Shown here: piece by piece, positions 32,635 to 44,095 of the stretch | Position numbering within the stretch: position 1 is the first letter of the stretch | How the letters are laid out: each line of letters begins with the position of its first letter | Assembly (NCBI GenBank): GCA_012934845.2 | Contig: WNNJ02003183.1 | Span: 1 to 64,000, forward strand | DNA from: Pomphorhynchus laevis | Lineage: Eukaryota > Acanthocephala > Palaeacanthocephala > Echinorhynchida > Pomphorhynchidae | Direction of reading: 5' to 3' | Length of the DNA: 64,000 nucleotides | The notes under the pieces: model-generated | Database searches by the model: none | Seen by the model: only the letters and a program-made list of their open reading frames with translations | Told to the model about the DNA's origin: nothing | Translations under genes and position numbers: made by a program

Positions 32635-33173
32635 GTATTTCTTCATTTGTAATAATTTATCTTTTCAAATTGCATTTTATGTAATTTAAATTGCATTTTA
32701 TGTAACTTAAAATAAACAAAATAAGCTTGCATTCCGAAGTGATTTGTGCCAAATAATCGATGGTTGAGCGCGGTTGATTTAAATGATTTGATCAAAAAAC
32801 ATCTTAAGAAATGTTTTTATTTTATTTAATCTGAAATATAAGGTAGATAGATCTACAAAGGTTTTTGTTAGAACAGCTAGCCTTACAAAAAGGCTAGCTT
32901 ACATTATTTTGATATCAAAATAATCATTCGCATCGATTAGTAAACCTTCAACTTAGAATATATTTTGATATAAAGGCACGAACAATTCTACAAGATAAAC
33001 GAAAAAAGTTTGAAACGATTTTGATTGACAACAAATTCAAATGCAATTAATATAAAGAATATATACATATATTTTTCAGATAAACTATTCATTCAAAACG
33101 ATGCTACTAGGTAAGAGAATATCAATGCACAGAACATGTTATTGCAATAGATTTTAGAGCTGTTAATTATTTT

Positions 33174-33212
33174 ACAGACCGGTTTCGATCTCATTGGATC
33201 TCATCATTGAAA
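33174..33212 (-). ncRNA. Hammerhead-like motif with GAAACCGGUC helix III
   Basis: Minus strand: CA, AUGAUGA (first base A instead of C), GAUC-CAAUGA-GAUC, GAAA, CCGG, U-C, UG. Helices I-III form. The changed C3 should abolish the core C3-G8 pair, so this is probably dead. The GAAACCGGUC string is typical of PLE hammerheads as I recall them. Confidence 0.5.
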
Positions 33213-33309
33213 CAGTGAAAGCTAGACTTCAAGCAACTAGAATCTATTATATAAATATAAATAAATAAAATATATAATTAAATCACAGCATGTGTAAAAC
33301 TGTGATCCG

Positions 33310-33470
33310 GAAGCTAATACGCCTCAGTTTTATAATCGTAGATTTTGCCAAAAACCGAAGTTCAATTACACGCAGAGCAGACTTCTTTATTACTCATTGA
33401 CGATCTGATCGTAGCCGGCAGCACTCATCAGTAGGGTGAATTACCACCAGTCGTTTCGGCTGCCTTGTGA
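33310..33470 (-). repeat. Hammerhead-like satellite unit, dispersed copy (type D)
   Basis: The reverse complement gives GGCAGCCGAAACGACTGGTG, then CACCCTACTGATGAGTGCTGC and a TGTAATTGAACTTCGG-like right end. It is closest to the copy at 5703-5828. Confidence 0.7.
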
Positions 33471-33664
33471 TATATTAAAAAGGCATCTCCTAGAACTTGC
33501 TAACGTAGTAGCATGGGCATCCTCTTTAAACTAACCATGTGCTTTCACGACCATCCTAATTTTATTCGGCAGGAAATTTTCTTGCTGTCGTTGCTTTCTT
33601 TATACCAGGATCTTTTATGTATACATTTTTATAATGTTTTTGGCAAAATCTACGATTATATATA

Positions 33665-33917
33665 TTTACAAAATATTATTATTGATCTCTATCAACAAAA
33701 AACACAGATTAATTCTTTAATTAATGTTTCGCATTGTGGCTTCTTCAAAAATTGTAAGTATTTATAAGAACAAAGAAAAAAAATTAACCAGGTTAAAAAA
33801 TTGTCTTGGTTCTTATAAATACTTACAAGTTTTGAATAAGCCGCAATGCGAAACGTTAATTGAAGAATTAATCTCTGTATTTTGTTGGTAGAGACCAATA
33901 ATAATATTTTGTAAATA
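33665..33917. repeat. Inverted-repeat element (about 105-bp arms) with hammerhead-like ends
   Basis: Arms at 33665-33773 and 33812-33917 are inverted copies with a 38-bp loop (TTTACAAAATATTATTATTG, GTAAGTATTTATAAGAAC). Each arm contains TTGAAGA or TTGAATA, AGCC...CAATGC, GAAAC and (A/G)TTAA. These are homologous to the PLE end at 46682-46722 (TTGAAAA, AGCC...GGC, GAAACGTTAA). It is an inverted pair of PLE-end remnants without coding sequence. Confidence 0.65.
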
Positions 33918-33979
33918 GTTTGATCATGGCGTGATCCTAACCATAAGTAGCTTATAAATTGAATTTAATTTATACTTAC

Positions 33980-34167
33980 TATAATTAATAGTGGTGCACG
34001 GATGTGCTAAGTAAACAAGGGTCCAGGATTTCTTACGAAATTCGGCATTTATATAAAATAGTGTTCTTTGATAGGCTGGATTTCGATTCACACTTTTAGT
34101 CACCATGTCACTTCTAAACGGTCAATTTAGCATCAAAATGATGAGTACCCGGCAACACTAATCAGTA
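33980..34167. repeat. Diverged edge of the 218-bp satellite
   Basis: Contains ACGGATGTGCTAAGTAAACA, GGATTTCTTACGAAATTCGG and GATTTCGATTCACACTTTTAGTC. These are parts of the satellite unit in partly inverted order. Confidence 0.7.
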
Positions 34168-35480
34168 GAATAATATATTCTAGTATTTCGTAAGAAATCC
34201 TAGACCGTTGTTTACTCAGCACATCCGTCCACTACCATTATATACATAATAAAGTTGTAATATATATAATATATGATGGAGTTGCTTGGTAGACTGGACT
34301 TCGATTCACACTTTCAGTCGCCATGTCACTTCCAAACGGTCAATTTAGCATCAAAATGATGAGTACCCGGCAACACTAATCAGTAGAATAATATATTCTA
34401 GTATTTCGTAAGAAATCCTAGACCGTTGTTTACTCAGCACATCCGTCCACTACCATTATATACATAATAAAGTTGTAATATATATAATATATGATGGAGT
34501 TGCTTGGTAGACTGGACTTCGATTCACACTTTCAGTCGCCATGTCACTTCCAAACGGTCAATTTAGCATCAAAATGATGAGTACCCGGCAACACTAATCA
34601 GTAGAATAATATATTCTAGTATTTCGTAAGAAATCCTAGACCGTTGTTTACTCAGCACATCCGTCCACTACCATTATATACATAATAAAGTTGTAATATA
34701 TATAATATATGATGGAGTTGCTTGGTAGACTGGACTTCGATTCACACTTTCAGTCGCCATGTCACTTCCAAACGGTCAATTTAGCATCAAAATGATGAGT
34801 ACCCGGCAACACTAATCAGTAGAATAATATATTCTAGTATTTCGTAAGAAATCCTAGACCGTTGTTTACTCAGCACATCCGTCCACTACCATTATATACA
34901 TAATAAAGTTGTAATATATATAATATATGATGGAGTTGCTTGGTAGACTGGACTTCGATTCACACTTTCAGTCGCCATGTCACTTCCAAACGGTCAATTT
35001 AGCATCAAAATGATGAGTACCCGGCAACACTAATCAGTAGAATAATATATTCTAGTATTTCGTAAGAAATCCTAGACCGTTGTTTACTCAGCACATCCGT
35101 CCACTACCATTATATACATAATAAAGTTGTAATATATATAATATATGATGGAGTTGCTTGGTAGACTGGACTTCGATTCACACTTTCAGTCGCCATGTCA
35201 CTTCCAAACGGTCAATTTAGCATCAAAATGATGAGTACCCGGCAACACTAATCAGTAGAATAATATATTCTAGTATTTCGTAAGAAATCCTAGACCGTTG
35301 TTTACTCAGCACATCCGTCCACTACCATTATATACATAATAAAGTTGTAATATATATAATATATGATGGAGTTGCTTGGTAGACTGGACTTCGATTCACA
35401 CTTTCAGTCGCCATGTCACTTCCAAACGGTCAATTTAGCATCAAAATGATGAGTACCCGGCAACACTCATCAATAGAATA
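34168..35480. repeat. 218-bp satellite array, six near-identical units
   Basis: GAATAATATATTCTAG recurs at 34168, 34386, 34604, 34822, 35040 and 35258, exactly 218 bp apart. Units look identical by eye except at the edges. Each contains a B-box-like GGACTTCGATTCAC and, on the minus strand, CTACTGATTAGTGTTGCC (the hammerhead box with one core change). The unit is the reverse complement of the last unit type of the 43-44 kb array (43880-44090). Confidence 0.97.
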
Positions 35481-35880
35481 AAGTACTCACTAGTCGATTC
35501 GGCTGACTGTGACATTGTGAATAGAGGCGTTTTCGACATTGCTTAATTGACTGAGGCTTCGCTCTTTACCAGATCAAATTGCTTGCGGACCATCTTTAAA
35601 CATTAGGCAGAGGTTGTTGCTGAATTGTCGCTGCACTCGTTGGATCCTCAATGGATACGGCATGTATCATGGTGGTGCGAAATGCCGAATTTCTTACGAA
35701 ATTCGGCATTTATATAAAACGGTATTCCTTGATAGACTGAACTATCCTTGATAGACTGGACATTGGTAATGAAAAGCGTTTCCGACACTTTGCTTAATTG
35801 ACTGAGGCTTACGCTCTTTTCCAAATCGAATCGCTGTGCGGATCATCCAGCAACAACCTCTGCCTAGTGTTTAAGTAAAA
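35481..35880 (-). repeat. Edge of the satellite: X box and long-unit remnants
   Basis: The minus strand has CAGCCGAATCGACTAGTGAG followed by TTGATGAGTGTTGCC. To the right lie GTGCGGACCATC, TTTCCGACACTTTGCTTAAT and CAACCTCTGCCTAGTG blocks, all shared with the 380-bp units at 43-44 kb. Confidence 0.75.
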
Positions 35881-36944
35881 AAAAATATTATTTATATATT
35901 TAAAATATATAAATAATATTTTAATTATTAGGTTTAAACACTAATAATTATTATATGCGAAATAAAAATAAATTTATTTGTTAATCTTGCTAACTTATAA
36001 GTTAACAGATTTATTAACAAACCTTTTAACTGTTTATTTAAATTTATTTCTAAAATAATTATTAATTTAAAATAATTATTCGTAAATTAAAATTTGCAAT
36101 TATAATATTAATTTCAAAATGTCATTTAAAATATTTAAATAATTATTAACATGTTTGCTAACAAACCTGTTAACTTATAAGTCCCTCGTGATGACATCTG
36201 ATTATGACACTAGCAACAAAATATCACCAGACTTATAAGTTTCCCCTGATGTGTAAGATCAGAAGTAATGAATTAATATTAATCAATTTTAATAAGTATC
36301 AGTAATTAATATTAAAGAAAATTATTAAATTAATATTTTAAATTAATATTTTATTAATAAATATGCTATTATACTAAAATTAATAATATATTTCAATATA
36401 AATATTATATAATATATATTATATATTATATTTTATATATATTATATATATTCAATATATTTTTATTAAAATTAATAATTTTAATAAATTAATAATTAAT
36501 TAATAATTAAATTATTTATTTATTTATAACTTTTAAATTAATAATAACTTTTAATGCTATTGTACACAATTAATTTTACGGGAATTTATTTTACAAGATA
36601 ATAAACGCGAATAATAAACGTTTCATTGTTCAAGTTTCATTGTTTTATTTGTTTAATTCTAGTTCATATTTATGAATAATCATTTTTATAAATAATAGAA
36701 AATTTCCAGCAACACTGTCAATAATTATTAGAACTCTAACTCTATATTCCACTACAATGTCTCAATAATATCCGATGCTAGCAAAATTCTGCATAAATAG
36801 CACTACATCAAATCACCTTTAAGTCAAATATACGGGCTAAGGAGATCTGCAAGTGTGACTATTTTAATTATTTTATTTTCAATACATTTTCATGTATTGT
36901 AACTTTTGCTTTCATGCTTTCAATTAATGTTTTCAATCATATTC

Positions 36945-37010
36945 GCTTCATCACATTGCATCATCTCTGCTCGGTACTTACCGCACCGAGCGGATATGAT
37001 GTAATGTGCA
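36945..37010. repeat. Inverted repeat, about 28-bp arms
   Basis: ATCACATTGCATCATCTCTG, GCTCGGT, then ACCGAGC and ATGATGTAATGTG form a stem with a short centre (ACTTACCGC). Function unknown. Confidence 0.6.
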
Positions 37011-37255
37011 TTAATTAACTCAGAATATTATTAATCATCTTTGATTTTATGAGCAAGCGAATGTTAAGACAAAAGTATTTTACAATTAGCTTTATGTTTT
37101 GCAAAAATCTATAACTACATTAAGACGATCATGTTATGCGAATAAATATTAATTTTAATGTTGACATTCATTTTCGTATACTGAAACGTTTGCTTTCGTG
37201 TTTCGATTTATTATTAAAATTCATGCTTTTAATTTAATTTTAAATTTATGTTTAC

Positions 37256-37766
37256 CGATCATGTTTTCGATTCATGTTTACAATTCATGTTTTTAATTCA
37301 TGTTTACCGATCATGTTTTCGATTCATGTTTTCGATTCATGTTTTCGATTCATGTTTTCGATTTATGTTTTCGATTCATGTTTTTAATTCATGTTTTTAA
37401 TTAATGTTTTCAATTCATGTTTTAAATTCATGTTTTCGATTCATGTTTTCGATTCATGTTTTCGATTCATGTTTTCGATTCATGTTTTCGATTCATGTTT
37501 TCGATTTATGTTTTCGATTCATGTTTTTAATTCATGTTTTTAATTCATGTTTTCAATTCATGTTTTCAATTCATGTTTTCGATTCATGTTTTCGATTCAT
37601 GTTTTCGATTCATGTTTTCGATTCATGTTTTCGATTCATGTTTTCGATTCATGTTTTCAATTCATGTTTACAATTCATGTTTAATTCATGTTTCAATTCA
37701 TGCTTTCAATTCATGTTTTCAATTCATGTTTTTAATTCATGTTTTCAATTCATGTTTTTAATTCAT
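37256..37766. repeat. 13-bp minisatellite (CATGTTTTCGATT)n, about 38 copies
   Basis: Variants are CATGTTTTCGATT, CATGTTTTCAATT and CATGTTTTTAATT. Since three units make 39 bp, one frame stays open and gives a 13-residue periodic peptide (MFSIHVFDSCFRF). There is no start context or splice support, and it lies inside an intron. Confidence 0.97.
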
Positions 37767-37893
37767 ATACTGTGAATTTTGGTTTCTGTCACAAGCTAAG
37801 AGGATGAAGTGTGTGTTATATTTGTTCATTTGTTATATTTTTAAATAATTCATTGTTACAATAAATATGCTTATTCTGTGTTTGTATTTAAAG

Positions 37894-38038
37894 GGTGAAC
37901 TTAACATACTCTGGAATGCAACGCAAGTACTACGAAATCCTAATATTCGTAAAGATATGTCTATAACAATGCCAAACATGTTCAACGTCGCTGTTGACTA
38001 TCTGTATATCATACGACTCAGTATTATTGCTTATCTGT
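37894..38038 (+). CDS. HACD exon carrying the catalytic Glu
   Basis: Encodes GELNILWNATQVLRNPNIRK, then DMSITMPNMFNVAVDYLYII and RLSIIAYL. The family reads GE...(I)...........(Y/F)S...LPN..N..F.Y........SY. The Glu of GEL corresponds to the catalytic glutamate (Glu156 of yeast Phs1), seven residues after the Tyr at the end of the previous exon. The acceptor is TATTTAAAG, phase 0. The donor is CTGT|GTAAGC, phase 1. The frame stays open beyond the donor, but the strong GTAAG and the fit with the final exon favour splicing at 38038. Confidence 0.9.
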
Positions 38039-38935
38039 GTAAGCTATTCTTATATTCTTATATTAGAAACGTTTTTAAGTGGTAAATTTGCTGATGCTTT
38101 TTATTATATATTTACTAAGTTATATTTTGTACTAATTTAAATATTGTTTTAATCATAGATTAAAATCTTTCCGTTATTAAAATCAATAGACAGGAAATAT
38201 ATAAATATACAAATTAATATAAATACCTTCTTTAATGCTGATTATCTAAATGTTAAAAATTTATTATTTTTAATAATTTTATTAATAAAATACTAAATAA
38301 ATTGTGATGCCCATTACTGTATAACATTTTGCTGATGTAATTAAAATACAACAATTATATTATTTAATATAAACTATTAATTATATCCTATTCTTAGGCA
38401 TAATAAATTATCCACACGAAATATTTTATTTTTATGTTTCGAATCAAGCTGCCATTTAAAAAATAAACTAGCAGATCCTGAGTATTGTCTTTATCCCGTT
38501 TTGTCATTCCCTTACCTATTTACTTGTTTCACATTATAATACTTATTAAAAATACGTACTTTTACCTCTAGTCATTTATGATTTTACCTCTAGTCATTAA
38601 AATGTTTTAATGTTCAAATGGTCAAGTACAAATAAGAACAATAATTCTGTTAAAATTACATTCGTGTACCATCTAATACTATGCTTAGGCATAATAAATT
38701 ATCCAAACGAGAAAAATTCTTTTGCATAAATTTTTACGACGTTTCGGTACATTTTCAAGAAAGTATTTAAAAACTATTTTGAAAATGTAGTTCTATTTTG
38801 AAAAGTGTATTTATATTTATGAAATACGTAGCTATTACATGCTTCTAATGGTAGGTAGATAAATTTATTAATTTTTCAAGTGGCTCATGCAGACAGGCCG
38901 CTTACAAGTCTACTGAAATAAACAAAAAAATTAAA

Positions 38936-39500
38936 AAATGTTGTGACTGTAGGCCATACCACGTAGTTGACGTTGGAACATTGAAAAATTCCGATATCAT
39001 TATTAGCTTAGTTGTAGCGCGTGGTTACTCGGTAGAAAGGTGCGAATCATGAATTTAAATATCGTGAGGTTAGGCTGGCAACGGAGATAAAGGGGAAGAG
39101 AATTCCAAATGAGAGACATAGAAATTAGACAGAAACACGGGCCAAAGTTCGACCGATGACGAGGAATGTATAGCAGGAACTAATTGTTTGAGCTAAGTGA
39201 TCTGGAGGAAGAATGTTCGGCATCGTGTAATTTTAGGTGAAGATACGAAGGGGTGATAAAGTAAACGAAAAGCGGGAACGGCAGAGTAATATAAAACTCG
39301 ATTCTGTACATTGATCCAATGGAGATTGATAAGTTCATTAGAGTTGGGATCAAAACGCTGGCGTCGAAGAAGTATGCGGACTGCAGTGCGAAGAAAGCGG
39401 TACAGAGAGGCAGTAACACAAGATGGGGAGATAAAAATGAGATGCAATAGTCAAGACAAGGTAGCATGAGTGATGATTAAAGCAATGAATTAAAGTGATA
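38936..39500 (-). mobile_element. LINE 3' fragment, C-terminal region of ORF2
   Basis: Minus strand: FDPNSNELINLHWINVQNRV, LYYSAVPAFRLLYHPFVSSP, then VELWPVFLSNFYVSHLEF. This follows the pattern LHWLP...R..(F)K........P.YL....P....R...........WP of the region after the reverse transcriptase in CR1/L2-like elements. No catalytic boxes are present; stops break the frame. The + strand appears G/A-rich here, the mirror of the C/T-rich element at 19850-22520. Confidence 0.6.
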
Positions 39501-41399
39501 AAGTTATAATAATTAAATTATTACCACTTTAATAACAACGACCAGAATATTTACTTAACAAGTAAAGATTCGCTGCTGTTCTTGGAATGAAAAAACGGTT
39601 TTCTCTGTCCTGTTTATGTAAAACAGGGCAGAGCTTGTTTGAATTGCTTACCAGCCTGACCAATCAGTTATCATTATACTTTCATTGTGCTAGCACATTA
39701 TCATTCTGATATCCCGTTTGTTCAGTAAACACGTTAAATTGTTTGATGCAATTTCAGTTTCTGTTTGTGTTTTACTGAATATCAAATGTACGAACACTAG
39801 ATGATTACTTCTAACTAATGTAAGAGCTCTGTGCAGCTCTTGATTTATTTTGCAAGAATTTCTCTATTGTGATTACGTGATTCTTTGGCACTGACACTAC
39901 TATTAAATATCTCTAAAAAGAAATTGATAGTTTCTTTTTAGTCTCATATAGTAGAAATACATTCCTAGGCAAATAGACTGCATGGTAAAAACGAACTTTT
40001 GCAAGCTCTGTACGTAGGTATATTGTTCGTTATGTACTGACCACCTCCGAGATTGATATTGAAACACTAGAATATATTCAGGGGCATGGCTGTCAAAATA
40101 TGAGGACTTCCAAAGTGATAAGTAGAAGTATACCTGAATCAGAGAATAATTTTGTGTTGGTGAGAAAATTGTTTGAATTTGTTGGAAACTCATTGAAACA
40201 TAATGCTTATTTTATTTGCCGTCGTCTGCCAGCAAATCGACAAAATTCTTTCCCATGGCTTATTGCAACTATCACAGCTATTAGTATGATACTAATCACA
40301 ACTATTAGTATCCTATCTCTATGACTAGGAAGCTGAAAAAGGATATGCAAAGTATTCTAAGGTCTTCATTTTCACATATATTTTCTATGCTGAACGTGAA
40401 GCATAAAGTCCATTCGTAACAAGCTACACCCTAAACGTATAGCGAATCGTAAAAGCTTTACTTTGGGTCGATAAAGTTGTAAAAGTTCGTCAGATATCAA
40501 AATTAGGTGACAAAACAGCATGACCAACATATCCAAATAAGGCGACATTACTATCTAAAGTTTATCATATCGCATACCCATAGTCGGTTCTTCTAACCCT
40601 TTAAAACTCCTGCTTTATAATGTGAAAGGTTTAGAATGCCTTTTAAGGGAATGCGCATTAGCTTTTTCATATTTTTGTTATTGTAATTCAATGTGAAATT
40701 ATTTGTACTTTCAGAATTCCGCTAATGGGAATGTATACATTTGACATAACACGCTGAGATAGGCCTTCGTTATCAAATGTACGGTAGATTTCTTATTAGT
40801 AAATACTTAAATTGTTGGACTGGTCATTTAATGCAAATTTCCTTATGACTCATTTTCGTGATATTATTGGTTGCTATTTTATACCGTGTGTTGCTTCTCC
40901 AGACTATCTTAACTAATTCAGAACGTTCTGATGTAAGCCAGCAATGATCATATCAAGTGATTTTAATTCAAAAGATGAACGACATCTCTCAATAAAGCCT
41001 CAACATCTTTCGAACTATTTTTTAAAAATGAATTTATAAATCCATAGATGGTTAGTATTAATTAGAATCGCATAATAAATCGTATAATAAGCAGATGTTT
41101 CTATACAGTTTAAATCTGAACTCTGATTGGTTGCGAAGTAGGAAACATAAACATTTAACCGATATGCTTAGATTACCTTCCAGAATTACATTTGATAAAA
41201 AAAGGCATTTCCATAAGTAGATTAGTTCGTTTATCACTTTATATTTATTCATCTAAAATAGCTTTATCACTTATTGTGGATTGTAATCTGGAGTTATAAT
41301 TTGATTCTCAATTGTTTACAACCTACATGTTCCTATTTGCTTTGTTGACCACTCAAAAATAATTCACTTATAATCTTATAAGACTTCAAAAGCCATAAA

Positions 41400-42600
41400 T
41401 TATGAAGTGCTTTACCGTATTAAATCTTAATGAATATATCCTTCTTTGTCCCGAATATTTAGACCTATATCAGAATAACGTACTCAACAGCTACGGGCAA
41501 ATAATAGTCGCCGTATTGTTATAGCTGAAATACAACATTGGAATCTAATGTTACATATATGCCAAATAAGTAATTGCACCTCTCTATTAGAAAAATTATT
41601 TAAATTTCATTTATCATGCTGAAAATCAAAAATTTCTGCGCCGTGCTATTCTATATTCGAAGTCAGTATACGCAAATCGAGGAGAGTTTCAGGGTGATCT
41701 ACCAAGTTCCATTATTTTTTAATTATTTTTGTTTTATCTCCCTATTAAGCTCAGAGAAAATAACCGTGATATATTTCGGTACACTACGATGACGATTTAG
41801 CTACCGTTTGCACTGACATTATATCCGCGCATATCGCGTTAAATTCATTATATAGCAATGATAATTCTCTAATAATCAATTTTAATAAATCCAAATCGCT
41901 AAAATTTCGAAATTTTTTATATCGTTCGGATCAACCATTTATTGACAGTGAACAGCTAGAGTTTTGTACGAACTACACATATGTAGGAATCCAGATGACA
42001 CATCAAGGGTTATTCACATTTTATATTCAAAAGAAATGCGTAAAAATAGTAGAAGCAAATTTGGGAATTGCAATTTTAAGAGAAATATCATTGACCGTTC
42101 TTTCTGTTTTTTTTTCAAATTATGTTACACCCTTGCTTACTTTACAACTTAGCAGCTTTTTTTGTCTGACTTAAAAGCGTCCAACTTTAAATAGATCGAT
42201 ATTTATCAAAAAATTAAACGAGTTGTCGGGGTATCATCAAAATCATCTAATAATATCGTTGGATTGTTCAAAGTGGTTCAATCTTTGTTTAATCTTGGGA
42301 AAATAACTCTTGAATTTCAATTTTACCAAATAATTTAAAATAAACCTTAATAATTTATAGTCTAAGACATCAGCTTTAAACACTGATATCAATTTGATTC
42401 TTATTTATAAACAAACTAACTGTAGGATCCGATTTGTAGTAAAATACCTATTGTATAGCGTATTGTATACAAGGATACCACTCATTTTTTGCAAAATGCG
42501 TAACAGCGAGATTATTAACGTGTCACTGTCTTTATTGCTTAAGACAGTAACACCTTAGGGGAAGGTGTTATAACATATTTCACTACTAAATTATTATTAA
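41400..42600 (+). mobile_element. LINE fragment, decayed reverse transcriptase
   Basis: Recognisable pieces are GEFQGDLPSSIIF (RT motif B-like, 41675-41715), then SLIINFNKSKSLKFRNFLYR and LEFCTNYTYVGIQMTHQGLF (post-catalytic blocks), followed by VGIQ/AILREIS remnants. The catalytic box itself reads as an altered RYTTMTI near 41785. Many stops and frameshifts. Probably a different subfamily from the 18.4-kb copy. Confidence 0.65.
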
Positions 42601-42802
42601 TTTCACTTTTAAATTATTGGCGTGTTGATTCACAGTCCCTTGGAAAGAACAGTTGGGAAGAAACGAGAAAATTAGCAAAATAAAAAATACGAAATTCGTT
42701 TATTTAATAAAAATTAAAGACGAATGATACTAAAAATTTGGTTTAAAATTGATCAAAATACCCAATGCTTAAAGCTAGCATTTTGCTAAATGAATTCGGA
42801 TA

Positions 42803-42875
42803 TGTACAATTACACATTTATGGTGTAATTGTACACCTTAAGGTGTACAATTAAGGTGTAATGTTTAAGGTGTAA
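42803..42875. repeat. Palindrome cluster
   Basis: 42826-42853 is a perfect 28-bp palindrome (TAATTGTACACCTT + AAGGTGTACAATTA). It overlaps a second hairpin, TGTACAATTACAC (42803-42815) against GTGTAATTGTACA (42823-42835), and is followed by further AAGGTGTAA copies. Confidence 0.8.
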
Positions 42876-43084
42876 ACAAGAAAATTCGAGTTAAAAATTA
42901 TCATTTACTCGAATTTTATTACAATTATTTTAAATCAATGGATCATTATTCATGGAATTTACCGTTTTAATTACGATTTACTGTTTTAAAGAATCATCAA
43001 ATCTTCAAATTATCAAATCATCAAGAATCGAAGTCCAGTCTATCAAGCAACAACATTTTCTATTAAAACACATTTCTATTTACC

Positions 43085-44095
43085 GGAAACGCCTTTATTC
43101 GCGATGTCACATAGGCAACCGAAACGACCACTGAGTACTTCATTCTACTGATGAGTGTTGCCGGTACTTCATCAATTCTATGCTGAATTAGTCGTCTAGA
43201 AGTGGCATGCTGACTGAAAGTCGTGATACGAAGTCCAGTATATCAAGCAACATCATTTTGTATAAATGCCGTATTTCGAAAGAAATCCTGGATCGTTGTC
43301 TACTCAGCACATCCGTGCACTACTATTATACCTGCCGTATCCATTAAGGATCCAACGAGTGCAGCGACAATTCAGCAATAACCTCTGCCTGGTGTATAAG
43401 GATGGTCCGCACAGCAATTCGATCTGGTTAAGAGCGTAAGTTTCAGACAATAAAACAAAGTGTCGGAAACGCCTTTATTCACAATGTCACACAGGCAACC
43501 GAAACGACCATTGTGTACTTCATTCTACTGATGAGTGTTGCCGGGTACTCATTGGTCATCTAGAAGTAACACGCTGACTGAAAGTCGTGATACGAAGTCC
43601 AGTATATCAAGCAACACCATTTAGTATAAATGCCGTATTTCGAAAGAAATCTTAAACCGTTGTCTACTCAGCACATCTATGCACTAATATTATACATTCG
43701 TATTTATTAAGGATCCATCGAGTGCATCGACAATTCAGCAACAACCTCTGTCAAGTGCTAAGGATGGTCCGCACAGCAATTCGATCTGGTTAAGAGCGTA
43801 AGCCTCAGACAATTAAGCAAAGTGTCGGAAACGCCTTCATTCACAATGTCACAGTCAGCCGAATCGACTAGTGGGTACTCCATTCTGCTGATGAGTGTTG
43901 CCGGGTACTCATCTTGTCGATGCTAAAGTGCTCGTTTAGAAGGGACATGGTGCCTAAAAGTCGTGAATCAAAGTCCAGTATATCAAGCAACTCCATCATA
44001 TATTATATATATTACAACACTATTATATATAATGGTGGTGGACGGATGTGCTGAGTAAACAACGGTCTAGGATTTCTTACGAAATTCGGCATTAT
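43085..44095 (+). repeat. 380-bp hammerhead-like satellite, about 2.6 tandem units
   Basis: The GAAACGACCA box occurs at 43121 and 43501, and GAATCGACTA at 43861, so units are 380 and 360 bp. Each unit has GGCAACC-GAAAC, a diverging stem strand, CTGATGAGTGTTGCCGG, the returning stem strand and then (G/A)TC or GTT before TAGAAG. It continues with blocks such as GAAAGAAATCCTGGATCGTT, CAACCTCTGCCTGGTG and TTAAGAGCGTAAG. The last unit ends in the sequence that makes up the 218-bp satellite at 34-35.5 kb. Likely a SINE-derived or retrozyme-like satellite; no coding sequence. Confidence 0.85.

Larger units (their letters stand above)
32635..37893 (+). other. 5.26-kb intron of HACD gene
   Basis: Separates the two catalytic residues. 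It contains a degraded hammerhead motif (33174), copies of the hammerhead-like satellite (33310-33470 and 33980-35880), a ribozyme-bearing inverted repeat (33665-33917), AT-rich DNA, an inverted repeat at 36945-37010 and the 13-bp minisatellite. Confidence 0.78.

Noticed and set aside
33692-33898. Minus-strand 68-residue frame
   Set aside because: It runs through the inverted-repeat element and mirrors the + strand frame of the other arm.
37404-37775. 123-residue periodic frame with 13-residue repeats (MFSIHVFDSCFRF)
   Set aside because: It is the third-base-neutral reading of a 13-bp minisatellite inside an HACD intron; nothing supports translation.
43105-43210. A normal single-copy hammerhead in the 380-bp unit
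   Set aside because: GAAA precedes CUGAUGA and the cleavage strand follows both, so the strand order is not a circular permutation of the hammerhead; only a two-unit or two-molecule model fits.
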